Of a DNA stretch of 64,000 nucleotides, positions 23,920 through 36,639 are shown piece after piece (position 1 is the stretch's first letter; every line of letters begins with the position of its first letter). The notes beneath the pieces were generated by a model. The model was not told the origin of the DNA and searched no databases. It saw only the letters and a program-made list of their open reading frames with translations. Source of the DNA: Hibiscus mutabilis (Eukaryota > Streptophyta > Magnoliopsida > Malvales > Malvaceae). The DNA lies in NCBI GenBank assembly GCA_019671005.1, contig CM033714.1, forward strand, positions 60,125,741 through 60,189,740. The letters run 5' to 3'. Position numbers and translations under genes: made by a program.

Positions 23920-24045
23920 GACCCGTATCGATACACCTTATGGTCGTATCGATACGGTGTATCGATGCGACTAGGCTAAGTTGGGTAAGTTAGTTAAAAA
24001 CAATTAGGCCGTATCGATACATGTCCTACCGTATCGATACGCCCT
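23920..24045. repeat. Cluster of the palindrome CGTATCGATACG
   Basis: The 8-10-bp palindrome TATCGATAC (often CGTATCGATACG) occurs four times, near 23925, 23945, 24003 and 24031, and GTATCGATGCG occurs once. It lies in DNA that looks like the non-coding part of an LTR element. The words are embedded in otherwise unlike sequence, so this is not a simple tandem repeat. Confidence 0.5.
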
Positions 24046-24530
24046 GCCCAGATTCAGCATTTTCGATGAAACCCCTAAATTCCATTTCTTACAAAAGGTC
24101 CAATAATTTCAATTAAGCCCAAATGACTTTCATTACTTCAAATAAGGTACAAGGATTTGAGCAATTACACCAGTTAACATAACCCATACAAGATTTCTTA
24201 TCACCAAATTCTAATTTTGACTAGACCAGTTTTCGAGGTGTGACAGTACAACTTTCATTTAGCAGAGTCACATGTTGCATTGGAATAAATTTGAATAATA
24301 GTTGTTATTGTTTATTGACTTATTTAATTATTTATTAGATTAAATTGACAGTGTTCATTGGTTTTATAGCACTAACACACGTTTTTTCCTGTTTATGATG
24401 AATATTTTAATGAGTGAAGCACATTTGATTAATATACTAAAATAGTTCGATTGACTGATGCACACTTGTTTAACCGTTTGGTTTTATTTGGTTGCATTGA
24501 ATCTTTGTTTTTGGACAATTTGAAGGGAAA

Positions 24531-27500
24531 ATGGCATGTGATGAGTATTCTTTTGTAATAAATTTTGGGGATAGGTTTACTAAGGTTACTAAGTTTGATT
24601 ATGTTGGGGGCAAACAAATAAAAAAAAGATGAATCCTGACTACATATGTTACCCTGTTATTGCTGTGTTTATTGAGGAAGCAAGAATTCCATGTTATAAA
24701 ATTTCTTATTTAGCCTATTTAAAATCTAGTTATAATTTAGAGAGAGGTTTGAGGATATTAGGATTTAAGAATGCATGTTTCTTGAAATTGATTAACCACT
24801 TGACTAGTGAAGGTAGCATACACATATATGTAGAATATGGATTGCATGTGAATGATACATATATTTATGAAGTTGAACTTAATGGTACATATGAAGGCGA
24901 TGATGAGCGTGTTGTTGAAGAGAATAATGCTTTGGGACTGCATCTGAAGAGAATGATGGTTTTGGGCATGGTGTAAAGAAAATTTTGGCAATAAGCTTGT
25001 TGTAGAAGATAATGATGTTGTTAGGGCAGTTGTGGAAGAAAATTATGCTGCTAGGCCTATTGTGGAAGAGATTGATGATGTTGTGCCCAATGGATTACAA
25101 AAAGATGATGAGATACAAAGAAAACAGTGTATGATGGGGAAGACATATTTTAATGTAGATAGTGAGAGGGTGGGTACAACTGTAAATAATATTAATGAGA
25201 AAGCAACTGAGTCAACTGACAGTGAATCAACAAACATTGAGTTAGAAGATATAATGGCTGAAAAATGACTGATTGATGCAGATGATGGGGAGATAACTCA
25301 AATTTTCAAGAACAAAAAAGTTTTAAAAAAAATATGGGGATGAAGAGCAAGAGACGAAGGCTAACTATAGTGGTGCTCAAGGGAAAGAAGATTTAGAAAC
25401 AAATTACATACCATCAGATGATGATGGTAGCTATGAAACTGATTCTGAAGGGGAGCTTGTTTGTAAGAAAGGTAAGAAAAATTTATTTGATGAAAACAAT
25501 GATGTTTCTAGGTTTGAACCGGGTGTGATATTTGAAAACCCAAAAAAGTTTAAGGAAGCATTGGTTGTTTATGTTGTTGCTAATAGATTTGATTATAGGT
25601 ACACTAGAAATGAAATTAACAGGACTGGAGCAACGTTCAAGGGGGTAAGGTGTCCTTTCATGATATATACATCTAGGGGGAAAAGGATGGGATTTATAGG
25701 GTTGGAACATTTGTGAGAAAACATTCTTGCTCTGTAATATTTAAAAAGAAAAAGAAAAATTATAAGTTTAGTGGGAAATATTTCTTAAGTACGCTAAGGA
25801 TTTCGCCTAACTTGAAATTAAGGGACATGATGAGGCTTGTTAAGGATGAGCTGAAAGTAGAGCTGAACAAAAATGTTTGTCAGACAGCTAGAATTTGGGC
25901 AACTTAGAAAAACAAGAGGTAGGTTAGAGGATGGGTTTAATAAGTTTTTTTTATTATGTTTTTACATTGAGAGAAACTGGTATTGATAGTATATTCGATT
26001 TCTTTGTTGAGAAACCTACTCCATCTGTTAAGCATATATTTAAAAGGTTGTATGTATGTTTTAGCGGTTTAAAAGAAAGTTTCAAGAGGTATTGTAGACC
26101 AGTTTTGTCCCTTGATGGTTGTTATCTGAAAGGGGATTTTAAGGGTGAAATGTTAACTATTGTAGGTAGGGATGAGAATAACCAAATATATCTTGTAGCA
26201 AGGGCAATAGTAAAGGTAAAGAATAGGAAAAGTTGGGCTTGGCTCTTGAAACAATTCAAAGTGATCTACAAATAGAAGATGGGGAGAAGTTCACCATAAT
26301 CAGTGACATGCCAAAGGTATTCTGAAATAAAACTGATGTTTTCATTTTAATTTTTTATTGTCATTATTGTAAATTTGAAATTTTGGTTATGTCAATTGTT
26401 TCATAGCCTCTTAGATAAGATACAACTAATTCTTCTCAATGTTGAGCATAGATTCTATGCAAGACATATATGTGATGCTTGGAGGAAGGAACACATTGAA
26501 AATGATCTACAACAACTCTTTTGGGCATGTTGCAAATCAACCACTGAGGCAGCTTTTTAGAAGCATTCTACAAGGATGACAACTTTAAAGGACACTACAA
26601 TGTCAAGTCTAATGAAGAAAAATCCAAAACTTTGGTCAAAGACATTTTTCTCAACATATTCTAAATGTGATTCAATAGACAACAACTTTGGAGAATATTT
26701 TAATTCGGCAATCGTTGTTGCAATGTACAAATCAATATCTATGTTGGAGAAAATTAGACAATATTTTATGAATAGAAACTTTGCACACAAACAAAAATAT
26801 CAAAAATGAGATCTTTTAAACCCAAAATTTTCTAAGTTAGATGAAAACCATAAAACATCTTCTACATATATTCATGTAACTTAGAATGGTCAAAATGGGT
26901 ATAACATATACTGTAATGGGGACACATATGTTGTTAATCTACAAGGTCATAAGTGATCATGTAAATATTGGAATTTCACAGGTATTTCACGTTCACATTC
27001 AATATGTGTGATATTGTTTAATTATGAGCCAAATGAGAGGTATGTTCATAAGGCACATAAAAAAGAAACATAGCAAATGTATGATTTTGCACTACCGACT
27101 ATTCCTAGTGAGACTTTTTGAAAGGACATCAAAATAGGTCATATTGATCCTCCATTGAAAATTTTTTTTTAGAAGACTTAAAATAGAAAAGGAATGAGAA
27201 ACAAGCAAGGGAACTAAACTGTTTGGACAAGGAAGCAAAGCAAATATGTAGATTGTGCGGGGTGCTTGGACGCAATAGTAGAGCTTGTCCTTTAAAAGGC
27301 AAAGTTGTCAATTTATTTTATTTTAATTTGGTCGTTAACTTTAATTGTTTTAGTATTTGCTTAAGGATTTATTTATTTCGCAGTATCAACAAACACAACA
27401 GTCTATAGCCACTCATCCAACAACACTTGCATCCACTCATCCAATAGCATCTGTACACAATAATCCAACAACACCTGCAACAACACATGCATCTACTCAT

Positions 27501-28246
27501 CCACTACAACCTGCAACAGCACATGCATCCACTACAACCTGTAGTCACTCATCAAGCCCCACCTTAAGCCACTCATCCACTATAACCAAAATCAACTTCT
27601 ACTAACTTTAAGAATACTTTAAGGTGGGATGCCAACTCTAGACCATCATGTCATTCACAACCTGCAACAACACCTGCTTCCACCCATCCACCACAACCTA
27701 CAATCACTCTCATCAAGTGCCACTTAAAGCCACTCATCCACAACGTAAATCAACTTCTACCAACTCTAAGAATACTTCAAGGAGGACAACCAACTCTAGA
27801 CCATCATCTCATGCACATTTTGCATCAAGAGCATTTGGACCAAAATGAAGAACAATTATGGAAAGCATTGGACTATACAAAAATGAGAAAACATAAATGC
27901 AGATTCTAAATGCAAGTGATTCTTCCTAAGATTTTTTTATGATTTTCTAAATTTTAGTCATTTTACTTTACTTTTACTAAATTTTAATATTTTGTTACAT
28001 TATATTTTGTAGCCTGGTAGACCAAGTCAAATGATGGTAAAGAGTCCTAGCACCAAAGTCAAAGTGTTGTCTACACCCATGTCTCAACCTCCAACTTCAT
28101 CACAGTCTACATCATTGAGTCGGCATTTTAAATCACCTTACCCTGTACCAATGACCCTACATGCAACAATGTCTAAAGTACCATCAACTTTAAGGAACCT
28201 CATTAATAGAATCCCTAAACTAATCTTAAAGAGAAATCCAACTTAA
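24531..28246 (+). pseudogene. Decayed Mutator-like (MULE) transposase with PB1-like N-terminus
   Basis: The product would cut and move a Mutator-like element in the nucleus. Order along the strand: a PB1-like domain (about 24531-24850, VINFGDRFTKVTKFDYVGG start); an acidic stretch with repeated VEEN words (24900-25100); the plant MuDR N-terminal region (25525-25905, FENPKKFKEALVVY and VRCPFMIY); the DDE transposase core (25931-26800) with LDGCYLKG and VGRDENNQIY, then a second Asp in TIISDMPK near 26300, and HRFYARHI; a degraded SWIM zinc finger (SCKYWNFTGISRSHSIC, 26950-27010); a zinc knuckle CRLCGVLGRNSRAC (27246-27287); and a Thr/His/Pro-rich tail. Frameshifts near 24620 and 25716 and many stops make it inactive. 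Terminal inverted repeats were not found. Confidence 0.85.
27380..27740 (+). repeat. Imperfect Thr/His/Pro-coding minisatellite
   Basis: Words like CACTCATCCAACAACACCTGCAACAACACATGCATC recur with variation, giving a Thr-, His-, Ser- and Pro-rich low-complexity tail downstream of the MULE zinc knuckle. A second cycle starts near 27648. Confidence 0.5.
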
Positions 28247-28753
28247 ACAAAGAAAATGAGCATGTTATATTTTGGTTTCACGTGTTGTTTTAGTAATTGT
28301 TTCACAACATCTTTTGTGTTATGTTCAACTAGGTGTACTAGATACAATTGTGCACCGATTTGCCATATTTTGAGATATAATTGAGTTGTATGAACAACCA
28401 TTTTTTTTGTTAGTAAATGTTTGGTGACATTTTTTGTGTTATATTGAATATGTTGTTTCGATAGGGAACTTATTTTGTGTCATGTTCAATATATGTTATC
28501 ATGTTTCTATTTATTTTCTATATTGATCCATGCAATATAAGCAATTTATGTCAATTATTTTCAAAATTAGATCTAATATAAACAACATACTAAACTATTA
28601 AAATTTGTCAAAACATTGCATAACATTACATATTAAACTATTGTTCTCAATTCATAAGAGTCATGAAAAAACAGTCTTGCACAATATTACATCATTCTCA
28701 ATTCATCACTCTAAATGAAAAACTTGATTACAACATAACATAACCAGAATTGA

Positions 28754-29241
28754 TTAAAACAATCTTGTGCAACATTGCATCATTCTACATTTTTTTGTTT
28801 CAACTTTAAATTTCTCTTTATTTTTCTCCAGCTTTTTCGTCAACCTTCTTATTTCATCCATATTCACCATTCTCTTAATTCGACATTCTCAATTTGATTT
28901 TTTGTTTTGTTTTCGGCCAATAACTTTTGAACTTGATTTGTCAATTCATCCATCATTTTCATTGGAATTTACATCATTATTGTCAATCTATTTAAAGAAA
29001 TCACGTTGCCTCTACAAATATAAAAAAATTCAAATTATTTATTCATTCGATTACACTAATCTGGTCACTAAACTAAAATTAAATCCAAATAAACTACTTA
29101 CCTCCCGGCTCTAGCACATCCATAGAACCTTTTACCTTTTCTCCATGGAACAGTTGAAGTGCAAATTGGTGATTTCAATCAACAATTACAATGTACAAGA
29201 TTTCTTTTAACACATGATTTAGAACTCCTATTAGACATCAT
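28754..29241 (-). pseudogene. GRF-type zinc finger plus coiled-coil protein remnant, two exons
   Basis: Exon 1 (29241-29102) starts at ATG and carries HCNC, then TSTVPWRKGKRFYGCARA, the core of a GRF zinc finger; it ends at a GTAAGT donor. Exon 2 (29011-28754) carries RQRDFFK followed by IDNND, matching the usual FFKWID end with Trp turned into a stop, then a Lys/Glu-rich coiled coil (EIRRLTKKLEKNKEKF). A TGA follows the HCNC pair and the exon join is out of frame. GRF fingers are known in nucleic-acid enzymes, but in plant genomes many small GRF plus coiled-coil frames occur in repeat-rich DNA. It faces the MULE transposase tail to tail, about 0.5 kb away. Confidence 0.65.
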
Positions 29242-30640
29242 TGAAAGACGAATTTTATTTATTGATAGAAAAAATCAAATCTCAAAAAGAAATCAAAGGA
29301 AAGCAAGTTAAACAAAGAGCCAAAATGCATTAACAGAGAATACTCTAGTCATGCCATTTTCCCTGCATACATATCCAAAAACAAAGAGTCAATCCTCAAA
29401 CCTCACTCTAAATTATAAACAGGTTCTAAATACGCTAAATCAACAATTTTGGAAGAGGAAATTCATGCTTCCTCTAAATTATACCCATGTCTTAGTGTTA
29501 TCATACCAATAAACATTGTCAATTTAATCTAATAAATCATTAAACATATCAAATTGTGCATTAAGCTAATTCTTAATCTCAAATAACCACTATCAATTTG
29601 TTCAAATTTAATCTAATGACAATAGTACATTTATGCTTCACTTACCCCCTCAGGAACGATTTTGTCTTCACTGTAAACTAACTTAGGTATCCCAAAAACT
29701 TGTAAAAACGAAAGAAATGTTAAGATAATTGTGCATTAAGCTAATTCTTAATCTCAAATAATAAATATAAATCATTGTAAACTTACTTTTCCCTTTTTGT
29801 CGATTTAGGGTTTTTACATAACTGATTGTACTCAGTAACGATTATCAATCAATTCAATGAAAAGAATTTCAGTGGCAAGTTAAACATAATTATACGAACC
29901 CTAAACAAAATATGATTAAACGAGCCCTAAACAAAATCTTTTCCCAACTTTCATGGAGATGAAATCCAAATCGATTTAGGATTAAAACTAAAAGGGGTTA
30001 AGGGTAAATCGAGGTTGATTTAGGGGGGAAATGAATTTTATCAAAAGATTTTTTAATAATATTATATTTATTTATTTTTAATTAATTTAGATGTTATTTT
30101 TGAAAAAAAAAACGAAAATAAATTGGGTGACCTAGCACAATTTCACTGGTTAAGATGTTTTTAAACGATGTCAGTTTTGAGATATTTTGGGTAACAACGT
30201 AAACTTTAAGTGGGCAAAATAGCTTAAAAAAATACTTTAAGTACTAAGTTAAGAAAAATAATCAATTCTAAGGGGCAAATTGTACTTTAAGCCTTAATTT
30301 AAATATTAGAATATCGCATTACTACAACATACTTAACAGTAATGAAAAAAAAGAAAGGCTAGGACGAGACATATTGCTTTTCGGTTTCTCTTTTTTATCC
30401 TCGGTTTTGTTTTTTCACTATGATTCAACATGCTTGTAGACAAGCAAGCACTATATATCTCACATGTGGATGAACAATGTTTTTTTTATTGTCTGTGAAG
30501 GAAGAACATAAATTCTCTGTCGTTTTTTGGTGCTTCCATTTGTGCCTAACATTAAATAATTGGATTTAAATTTTATGATTAGAGTTTAGAGTTAGAGGTT
30601 AGGTGTAAGATGTAAGATTTATTTTGTAAGATTTAAGAAT
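29242..30640. other. AT-rich intergenic DNA
   Basis: No gene is supported. It may hold the right-hand part of the MULE. Near 30235-30295 a phrase GGGGCAAATTGTACTTTAAG marks a possible transposon end, but no matching left end was found. Confidence 0.4.
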
Positions 30641-31899
30641 CGAGATTTTTTTATCAACAAAATGATTTTATTAAGAGGTGTTAAAAACAATCACCAAAAA
30701 ATTATATAATAAGTCATGAACCTCTAAATATAGATTGTATGTCTAGTTAAAAACATCTTCCTCCTTGAAAGGAGAAAAAAGAGTGTAGCACAATGAACTA
30801 GAAACACGAACCAAAACAAACGGAATACTAAAACACACTAAAAATGACAACTCTACCCCAATAACACAACACCAACTTCAAATGACAAAGCCCTATAGAA
30901 TGGCCATGACAATAAAGCAAAACTAAAACAATATGGGCACAAAACAAGCCCCAGCTTGCAACAAACAAAACCAGAAATATCAAAGCACATCACTGTAGCA
31001 AATAAGTAACACAACTAGAATACCCCTCCCACGCATAATGACTCCCAAACCAGCACCATCCATCGTACTCATAACCAGAACCATCTCCTCCCAAACCAAT
31101 AATTGTTCTTTAAACACATCATGTGCATAAATCACATACATGTAGTCCCAGAACCCGTTGTATCATTGGTGACATTTGTAACTTGTTTCACAAGAATTGC
31201 ACTGACGTGCTTGACTTTGTCTTTGAATCCAATGCGCTTTGCAACAATTTCTTAGTCATATTCAGGGCACCAAATCAAAAATATCATAGGGTCATACCTT
31301 CTTACAATCTAGACCATACTATCCTCCAATTTAAACTCCTTAATGAAAACCATATCGCCCTTATGTTGTCTCGCAATAATTTCTGAACTGATTTGCTTTT
31401 CGCTGACGATTGCATCCCCCTCACATTCCTCAACAATCTGCAAATCGGACTTCCTAGTTTAACTGAGACATATCACCTCTTAAAGGTTTCACTCTCGTTC
31501 CTCAATCAACTGAGCTACATCCTTAATAATATCTTCTTTGTTCTTAATAGTTTTTCCACCAATTAAACCTCCTAGTTTAACTGCCTCTTGAGGCTCCCTA
31601 ACAGTTACTTGTTTTCTATTGATAAAATCGGACTTCGTTAGCGACGTGCTCCCTACCCCCTCACTCTTTGTCGAATTTTTCTTTGGTCGTCCTCATCCTT
31701 TTTTCTCTAATTTGCTTAAGCTATCTCACGATCCTCAACAGTTGAAGCCACAACCTCAACTTCACACGCTCCAACAATCTGTTGTTCACAAAACACAACA
31801 TTCCCAACGAGGCCTATATGGTAGTTTACCCACACATCATCGTTCTCTATAAAATTGACAGATGATCTCTTATGTGTATTTTCATCTCGTTGTATTAAG
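30641..31899 (-). mobile_element. 5'-truncated LINE remnant
   Basis: The minus-strand order is an ORF1 C-terminal part (31899-31489, with SHDPQQLKPQPQLHTLQQ and end LIEERE), an endonuclease-region remnant (about 31060-31440), and a 3' UTR that ends in AATAAAATC...GATAAAAAA near 30641. The reverse transcriptase region is missing. Its 5' break near 31899 falls just past the site where the relative at 10805/19186 received a Copia element, so it preserves an empty version of that target. Confidence 0.7.
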
Positions 31900-33364
31900 A
31901 ATTAGGATTAGAGCATAAGATTTAATTTTTTAGCATTAGAGCACAGATAGAAGCATCTAAAAGGAGCAAATGATTTTTGTTCATTAAAGAAAGGGGGGAA
32001 ATTGAGATCATATTGATCCCAATCGTAATTTTTTTGATGTTTTACTTTTTTACATATTATTTTTAAATTTTTAGGTCTTTAAAAATTATACCATTTTTTT
32101 AATTTGTCATGTAATTTTTATAACCAAGGCCAAAATTACAGATGACTAAAATTATTGATTTTTTAAAAATAAAAATCATATGAAAATTATTTAAATTCCG
32201 AAGGTTAAATATATAATTATATGATATCAATCAAAAGCAAGATAAATGGTTGAAAAAAATTAAAAAAGTCTTCTATTATTCTCATTTGCTCACTTTCAAA
32301 ATTGAAAGAGAAGTAAATCACATTTTTTTTTGTTTTGGAGATGACTCAATTTGCTCATTATAAAAATTGGAACGGATGTTAGAAGTTTTTCACTTTATCA
32401 AATTACTAAACATTCTTTAATTAAAACTAATTAGTTTTTTAATATAAGTACACTAGTTTTATTAAAATAGGAAAATTTCAAAAATACAATGAGAGTTTAC
32501 AATTCAGGTAAACAAACTTGTTTCGGGCATATTTCTAAAAACACAAAAATTAACGTCTCTAGATCATAAACAAAACCACAAAAAAGGTAAAAATCCTAAC
32601 TCAAAGGCTCGAAACAAAAAAAGATACAAACATCACTAAAGGTTGACGATGAAAGGTAAAAACCAACAACAAATAATATTAAAAAATACATATTACACTA
32701 GTAAGGCATGTTGGCGACACGATTATTACCATAACTCAATCGTGAACAAGAATGGTGACTGTGAGATTGTATCCAATCCAATTCGAGAGTCCAAACAAGG
32801 AGATTAACAGGCTAATCAAAAGAGCGTCGTCTTAATCAGTCGTGGCGATGTCAAATTCAACCCTAATAGAAAAAGTATTTGAAAAAACTAGTCAAACAAC
32901 CAATTAAAAGAAGAAAAATGTGTCAAACGACATAGAATACGTACCAAAAGGCTGAGATAACTATAAAATACAAATATTAAAACAATTAAAATTAAGAAAT
33001 TAAAATTCGCTTATCCTACCTATAGTATGCTATTACTGCTCTTATCTTTTTATATTTTAAGATAACTATAAAATCTTTTTAATTGTTTAAATAATAAAAA
33101 GAAAACGAAACCATTTCTTATTAAAAGAACTTTCGGGGTAAAAAAACTTTTAGAGCTATAAGCAATGCCAAACATATAATTTTTAGAGAAAGAATGCTTT
33201 TGAAAAGTATTTTTGAACTTAAACGCAAAAGCTAAAAAAAATTTGCTCGACAAACGTATAATTTTATTCAGGAAATAATCATACAAGCCCTCAATACTAT
33301 GGGCCTCATTGAAAACTTTCATATAACTAAATGGAGGAAAAGATTACTTATGGTAATGATAAAA
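31900..33364. other. AT-rich intergenic DNA
   Basis: No gene or intact transposon was recognised. The minus-strand frame at 33050-33322 is Phe/Lys-rich and typical of chance frames in AT-rich DNA. Confidence 0.5.
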
Positions 33365-34030
33365 TTACAAAAAAAAAACCCAATTAAGCACATGATACAC
33401 AAAATCGCCATGGCAAACCGAATTAGGCAACAACGTCAATTTAGGATGGCAACTAATAATCCAGATCACTGCATCAATCAACACCAATCAAATATTCAAT
33501 CAGCCATGAAGACACTAATAAGGCAATTGGGAGACCAATTACTCAATAAATCGAGATATAGAGAGCCAAATCCGCCATCTACCTTCACAACATCAGCCAT
33601 CAAGAAAAACTTACCTAAATGGAGGAAACCCCCCAATTAAGCACATGATACATAAAACCGCCATGGCAAACCAAATTAGGCAACAACGCCAAATTAGGAT
33701 GTCAACTAATAATCCAGTTCAATTGCATCAATCAACACTAATCAAATATTCATTCATGAAGACACTAATAACGCAATTGGGAGACCAATTACTCACAAAA
33801 TCGATATATGTAGAGCCAAATCCGCCATCTACCTTCACAAGATCAACCATAAAAAAAACTTACCGCAAATAAATCTCACTTGAACCATCTTACCAAACTA
33901 AATCAATCACCAAAAAGGCCAATAAGCCAATCAAGCCATGAGACACGTGTGGGAGAAAGTTAGGCCTTGAAGCAAGATAACTAAATCAATCAGCAAAAGG
34001 CAAATAAGCCAATCAAGCCAAATATGAGAC
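33365..34030. repeat. Large tandem duplication (about 250 bp x 2) and a shorter one beside it
   Basis: The blocks at about 33370-33625 and 33630-33865 are close copies: both contain AAGCACATGATACA, GCCATGGCAAACC, ATTAGGCAACAACG, GACACTAATAA and CCGCCATCTACCTTCACAA in the same order. Directly after, at 33890-34020, a second duplication repeats AACTAAATCAATCA and AATAAGCCAATCAAGCCA. Both long copies happen to stay open on the plus strand (33299-33640 and 33645-33872). The predicted peptides match no family I recognise. Confidence 0.7.
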
Positions 34031-34159
34031 CCACCACAAATCAAAATACAATCAATACCCTAATCAATTTCTACTCCTCCTTAATCCACCAAAAATCATG
34101 TTCTTGTCTAGAACGCCACGACGCAACAATATTGTCGAATTAACCGCAACACTACGTAC

Positions 34160-35851
34160 TAATGATCACGCAACTCAATTAACTTCACAAGATCCTTAAT
34201 AATGGCTTCTTCGTTACCAATTGTCGAACACCCAATCAATTTTCCCAAATGCAACGTCTCATGCACCCAATCAGATAGGGAGCCATTCGCCACATCGTCT
34301 GATTGCTTATGATCTTTTCTAGGTTTGCCTCGTCTATTTTTACGCAACTTATTCTCCACTTCTACTCTTTCCTCTAGCTGTATAAAACTAAAAATAATAC
34401 GTACCTTTCTCTTAGTGTCATTAATCATACTAAACTCTGTCTCATTAGCCCTATTCACTACAAAAGACTCTTTAGGGGGTTGTTCCGAGCCCAACGGTAT
34501 TGATTCACATTCGAGGACATCTTTAAACGCGTTCACCTCCTTTACACAATTAATCATCCCCACCATCTACTCTGATACCCATGAAGTTGACTTTGAGCTA
34601 ACGTCCTCCACCCGTAGATCTACTCTTCGATTCCATTCCAAGTCAACATCACTTCCACTTCGCGACAATTCTTTAGCATCAAGGGAATCAGGAACAACCG
34701 TATTATCATCTCCAACACTATGTTTCCCAGTACACACTTCCCCCGATGGAATTAACGAATCACTTTCATGTCGCAAAATAATTTCTAGCACCAAAATTTC
34801 TTCCATCCAAGTCTGAAACACTCTGCTGCTCATCCTCCAAAGATAGATGTCGAGTGGTTGATTCTCTTATATTCAATTGTATATCCTCTCTCGAGCGCTT
34901 ATCTTGCTTGGAATCAAAGTCATCTATTGCATATGTAGAATTCTCGGACTTCTCTCGCATAGAACAATTGTAATCAAGCACTCTTGGTCTATCAATTTCC
35001 ATAATTCGCAATCGATAATTCCTCTCATCTATCCGTAGTTCAATAACATCATCAATCTTGGTATGTAGCTCCGTTTCAATCAACATCCGACCACTCTCAA
35101 AAGAGTTAAAAGTCATGGTTTCCTCATCCGTATCCACAAATTCACCCCACAATTGTGCAATATTTCAAAATGTTCCCTCAGACTATGCTTGGATTAGTAA
35201 TCCGCTAATCGAGACCCAAACCTTTCTGGTTAAGACCTCTATCGCAGATGACCATTTTTCCACACGACTAAACCATTTACTCAAATTCATACTCTGGATT
35301 GTATCGTTGCATTCATCACAGACACCAAACATGAGAAGAACCATTGGTCCAGCAAATCTCTTAGTAGTTAATCCCTGCATTTTAGCATCCCTTAATTCTT
35401 TTGCTAAGACCTCCAATTGTAGTGGCTTATGGCACCAAGCTACTGCACAATTTTTCAGAATTTGTACATGTCTTCATCAATTACCCCTTCAACCCTTTGG
35501 ATCTCCACACCCTAATCATCTTTAGGAGCCAATGAAACTGCTTTATTCCGCACAAGATCTACCTGTTGTTTTTTCGCCGCCAAAATGTTGATTGAACATT
35601 CCTTTGCGCCATTTGCACCCTCAATAGAGCACCATAAATCTGTCTCCCATTCAATCGCTCAATTGCTCTATTGGCGTCTGCTTTGGATCTTATCCGTACG
35701 AATCCAAATCTCACACCATCTTGCAATTGCTTCCTAGGAATAAAAACATCTCGGACTACCCTATGTCGATCGAATACCTACCACAACCCTTTCCAATGAA
35801 TCATTGATGAGATATTTGAGACGAACAATGTCCAAACGTGGGATTCCTCAT
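34160..35851 (-). pseudogene. LINE ORF1 remnant (RRM, DUF4283-type and C-terminal regions)
   Basis: The frame starts at the ATG at 35851. An RRM-like region (35850-35600) is scattered over frames by indels. RKVWVSISGLLIQA lies near 35195-35235, then WGEFVDTDEETMTF at 35150-35110 and SGRMLIETELH close after, the ORF1 middle region of plant L1-type elements. The C-terminus near 34160 (KLIGCSTIGNEEAIIKDL) matches the ORF1 ends at 10425 and 31489. ORF2 is not seen downstream. The nucleic-acid-binding role is inferred from the family. Confidence 0.75.
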
Positions 35852-35859
35852 GCGATACT

Positions 35860-36263
35860 CTCCTTTTCTGGGGCCAATACGCCAGTGATACTCCTTTTAA
35901 AAAAGCTGAAATTTCTAGTTTTACGGAAAAATACTTTTGGGAGCCAAATTATAATTTTAACTTTCAGTTGTTATTGTGTATATTTATAATTTATGAACTT
36001 ATAATTTTTTCGAAGACATTATTATATGATTGGTAAATTATTTTTTAGTTTAAAAATTTTATATATATATATTCATAGAACACGTATAATTGTTAAAAGA
36101 TATTTATTTATTAATATTTTTTATAATAATTTAAGATGATATATTTTATATATTATAATATTAAAGAATTTGGATATCATTTAATATATTTTTTTAACTT
36201 ACAATATCATGTCAAAAATTTTATGGTAATTTATCTTCTTAAAAGCACTTTTAACAACAATAC
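35860..36263. other. AT-rich DNA between a LINE and a MITE
   Basis: No gene was seen. Most of it is A/T runs with ATATAT words. Confidence 0.5.
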
Positions 36264-36524
36264 TAAGGCTCCGTTCGACACAGCTTTTAGGGATGCTTTC
36301 GGCTGCCAAACAAAGAAGCTCCACCGAACGCCTCAACTTCTGCGCTACTTCACCTCCCTTCCCCACCGGAATTGGCCTCAAACGCAGGTGTTGGAGAAAC
36401 TAGAATTTTCAGCTTCTCCCAAACACCGCTTAAGAACTTAAATTCCAAACTCAAAAATTCAAAAGCACTTTTCAAAAGGACTTCTCCACCGCACTTCCCA
36501 AAAGAAATGCTAAACTGGCCTTAA
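36264..36524. mobile_element. Tourist-like (PIF/Harbinger) MITE
   Basis: The left end reads TAAGGCTCCGTTCGA and the right end AAACTGGCCTTAA, whose complement is TTAAGGCCAGTTT. The GGC..CGTT(T) terminus next to TAA/TTA is typical of Tourist-like elements with a 3-bp TAA/TTA target. The roughly 260-bp interior has no protein. The inverted ends are imperfect, so family assignment is tentative. Confidence 0.45.
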
Positions 36525-36639
36525 TTTTTCAACTCACAAATCGAGTGTCCATGAGACCATTTATACAATTAAACTCGAGTATAACCATTTGATAATTGTT
36601 TTTATTTTTATTTCGACCAAACAAACAAGATAATGACAT

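Noticed and set aside
28767..29114. 115-codon plus-strand frame, Phe/Leu/Ser-rich
   Set aside because: It is the antisense of the GRF zinc-finger remnant, whose strand has domain motifs and splice sites.
34325..34816. 163-codon plus-strand frame
   Set aside because: It lies antisense to LINE ORF1, which has recognisable domains on the minus strand.
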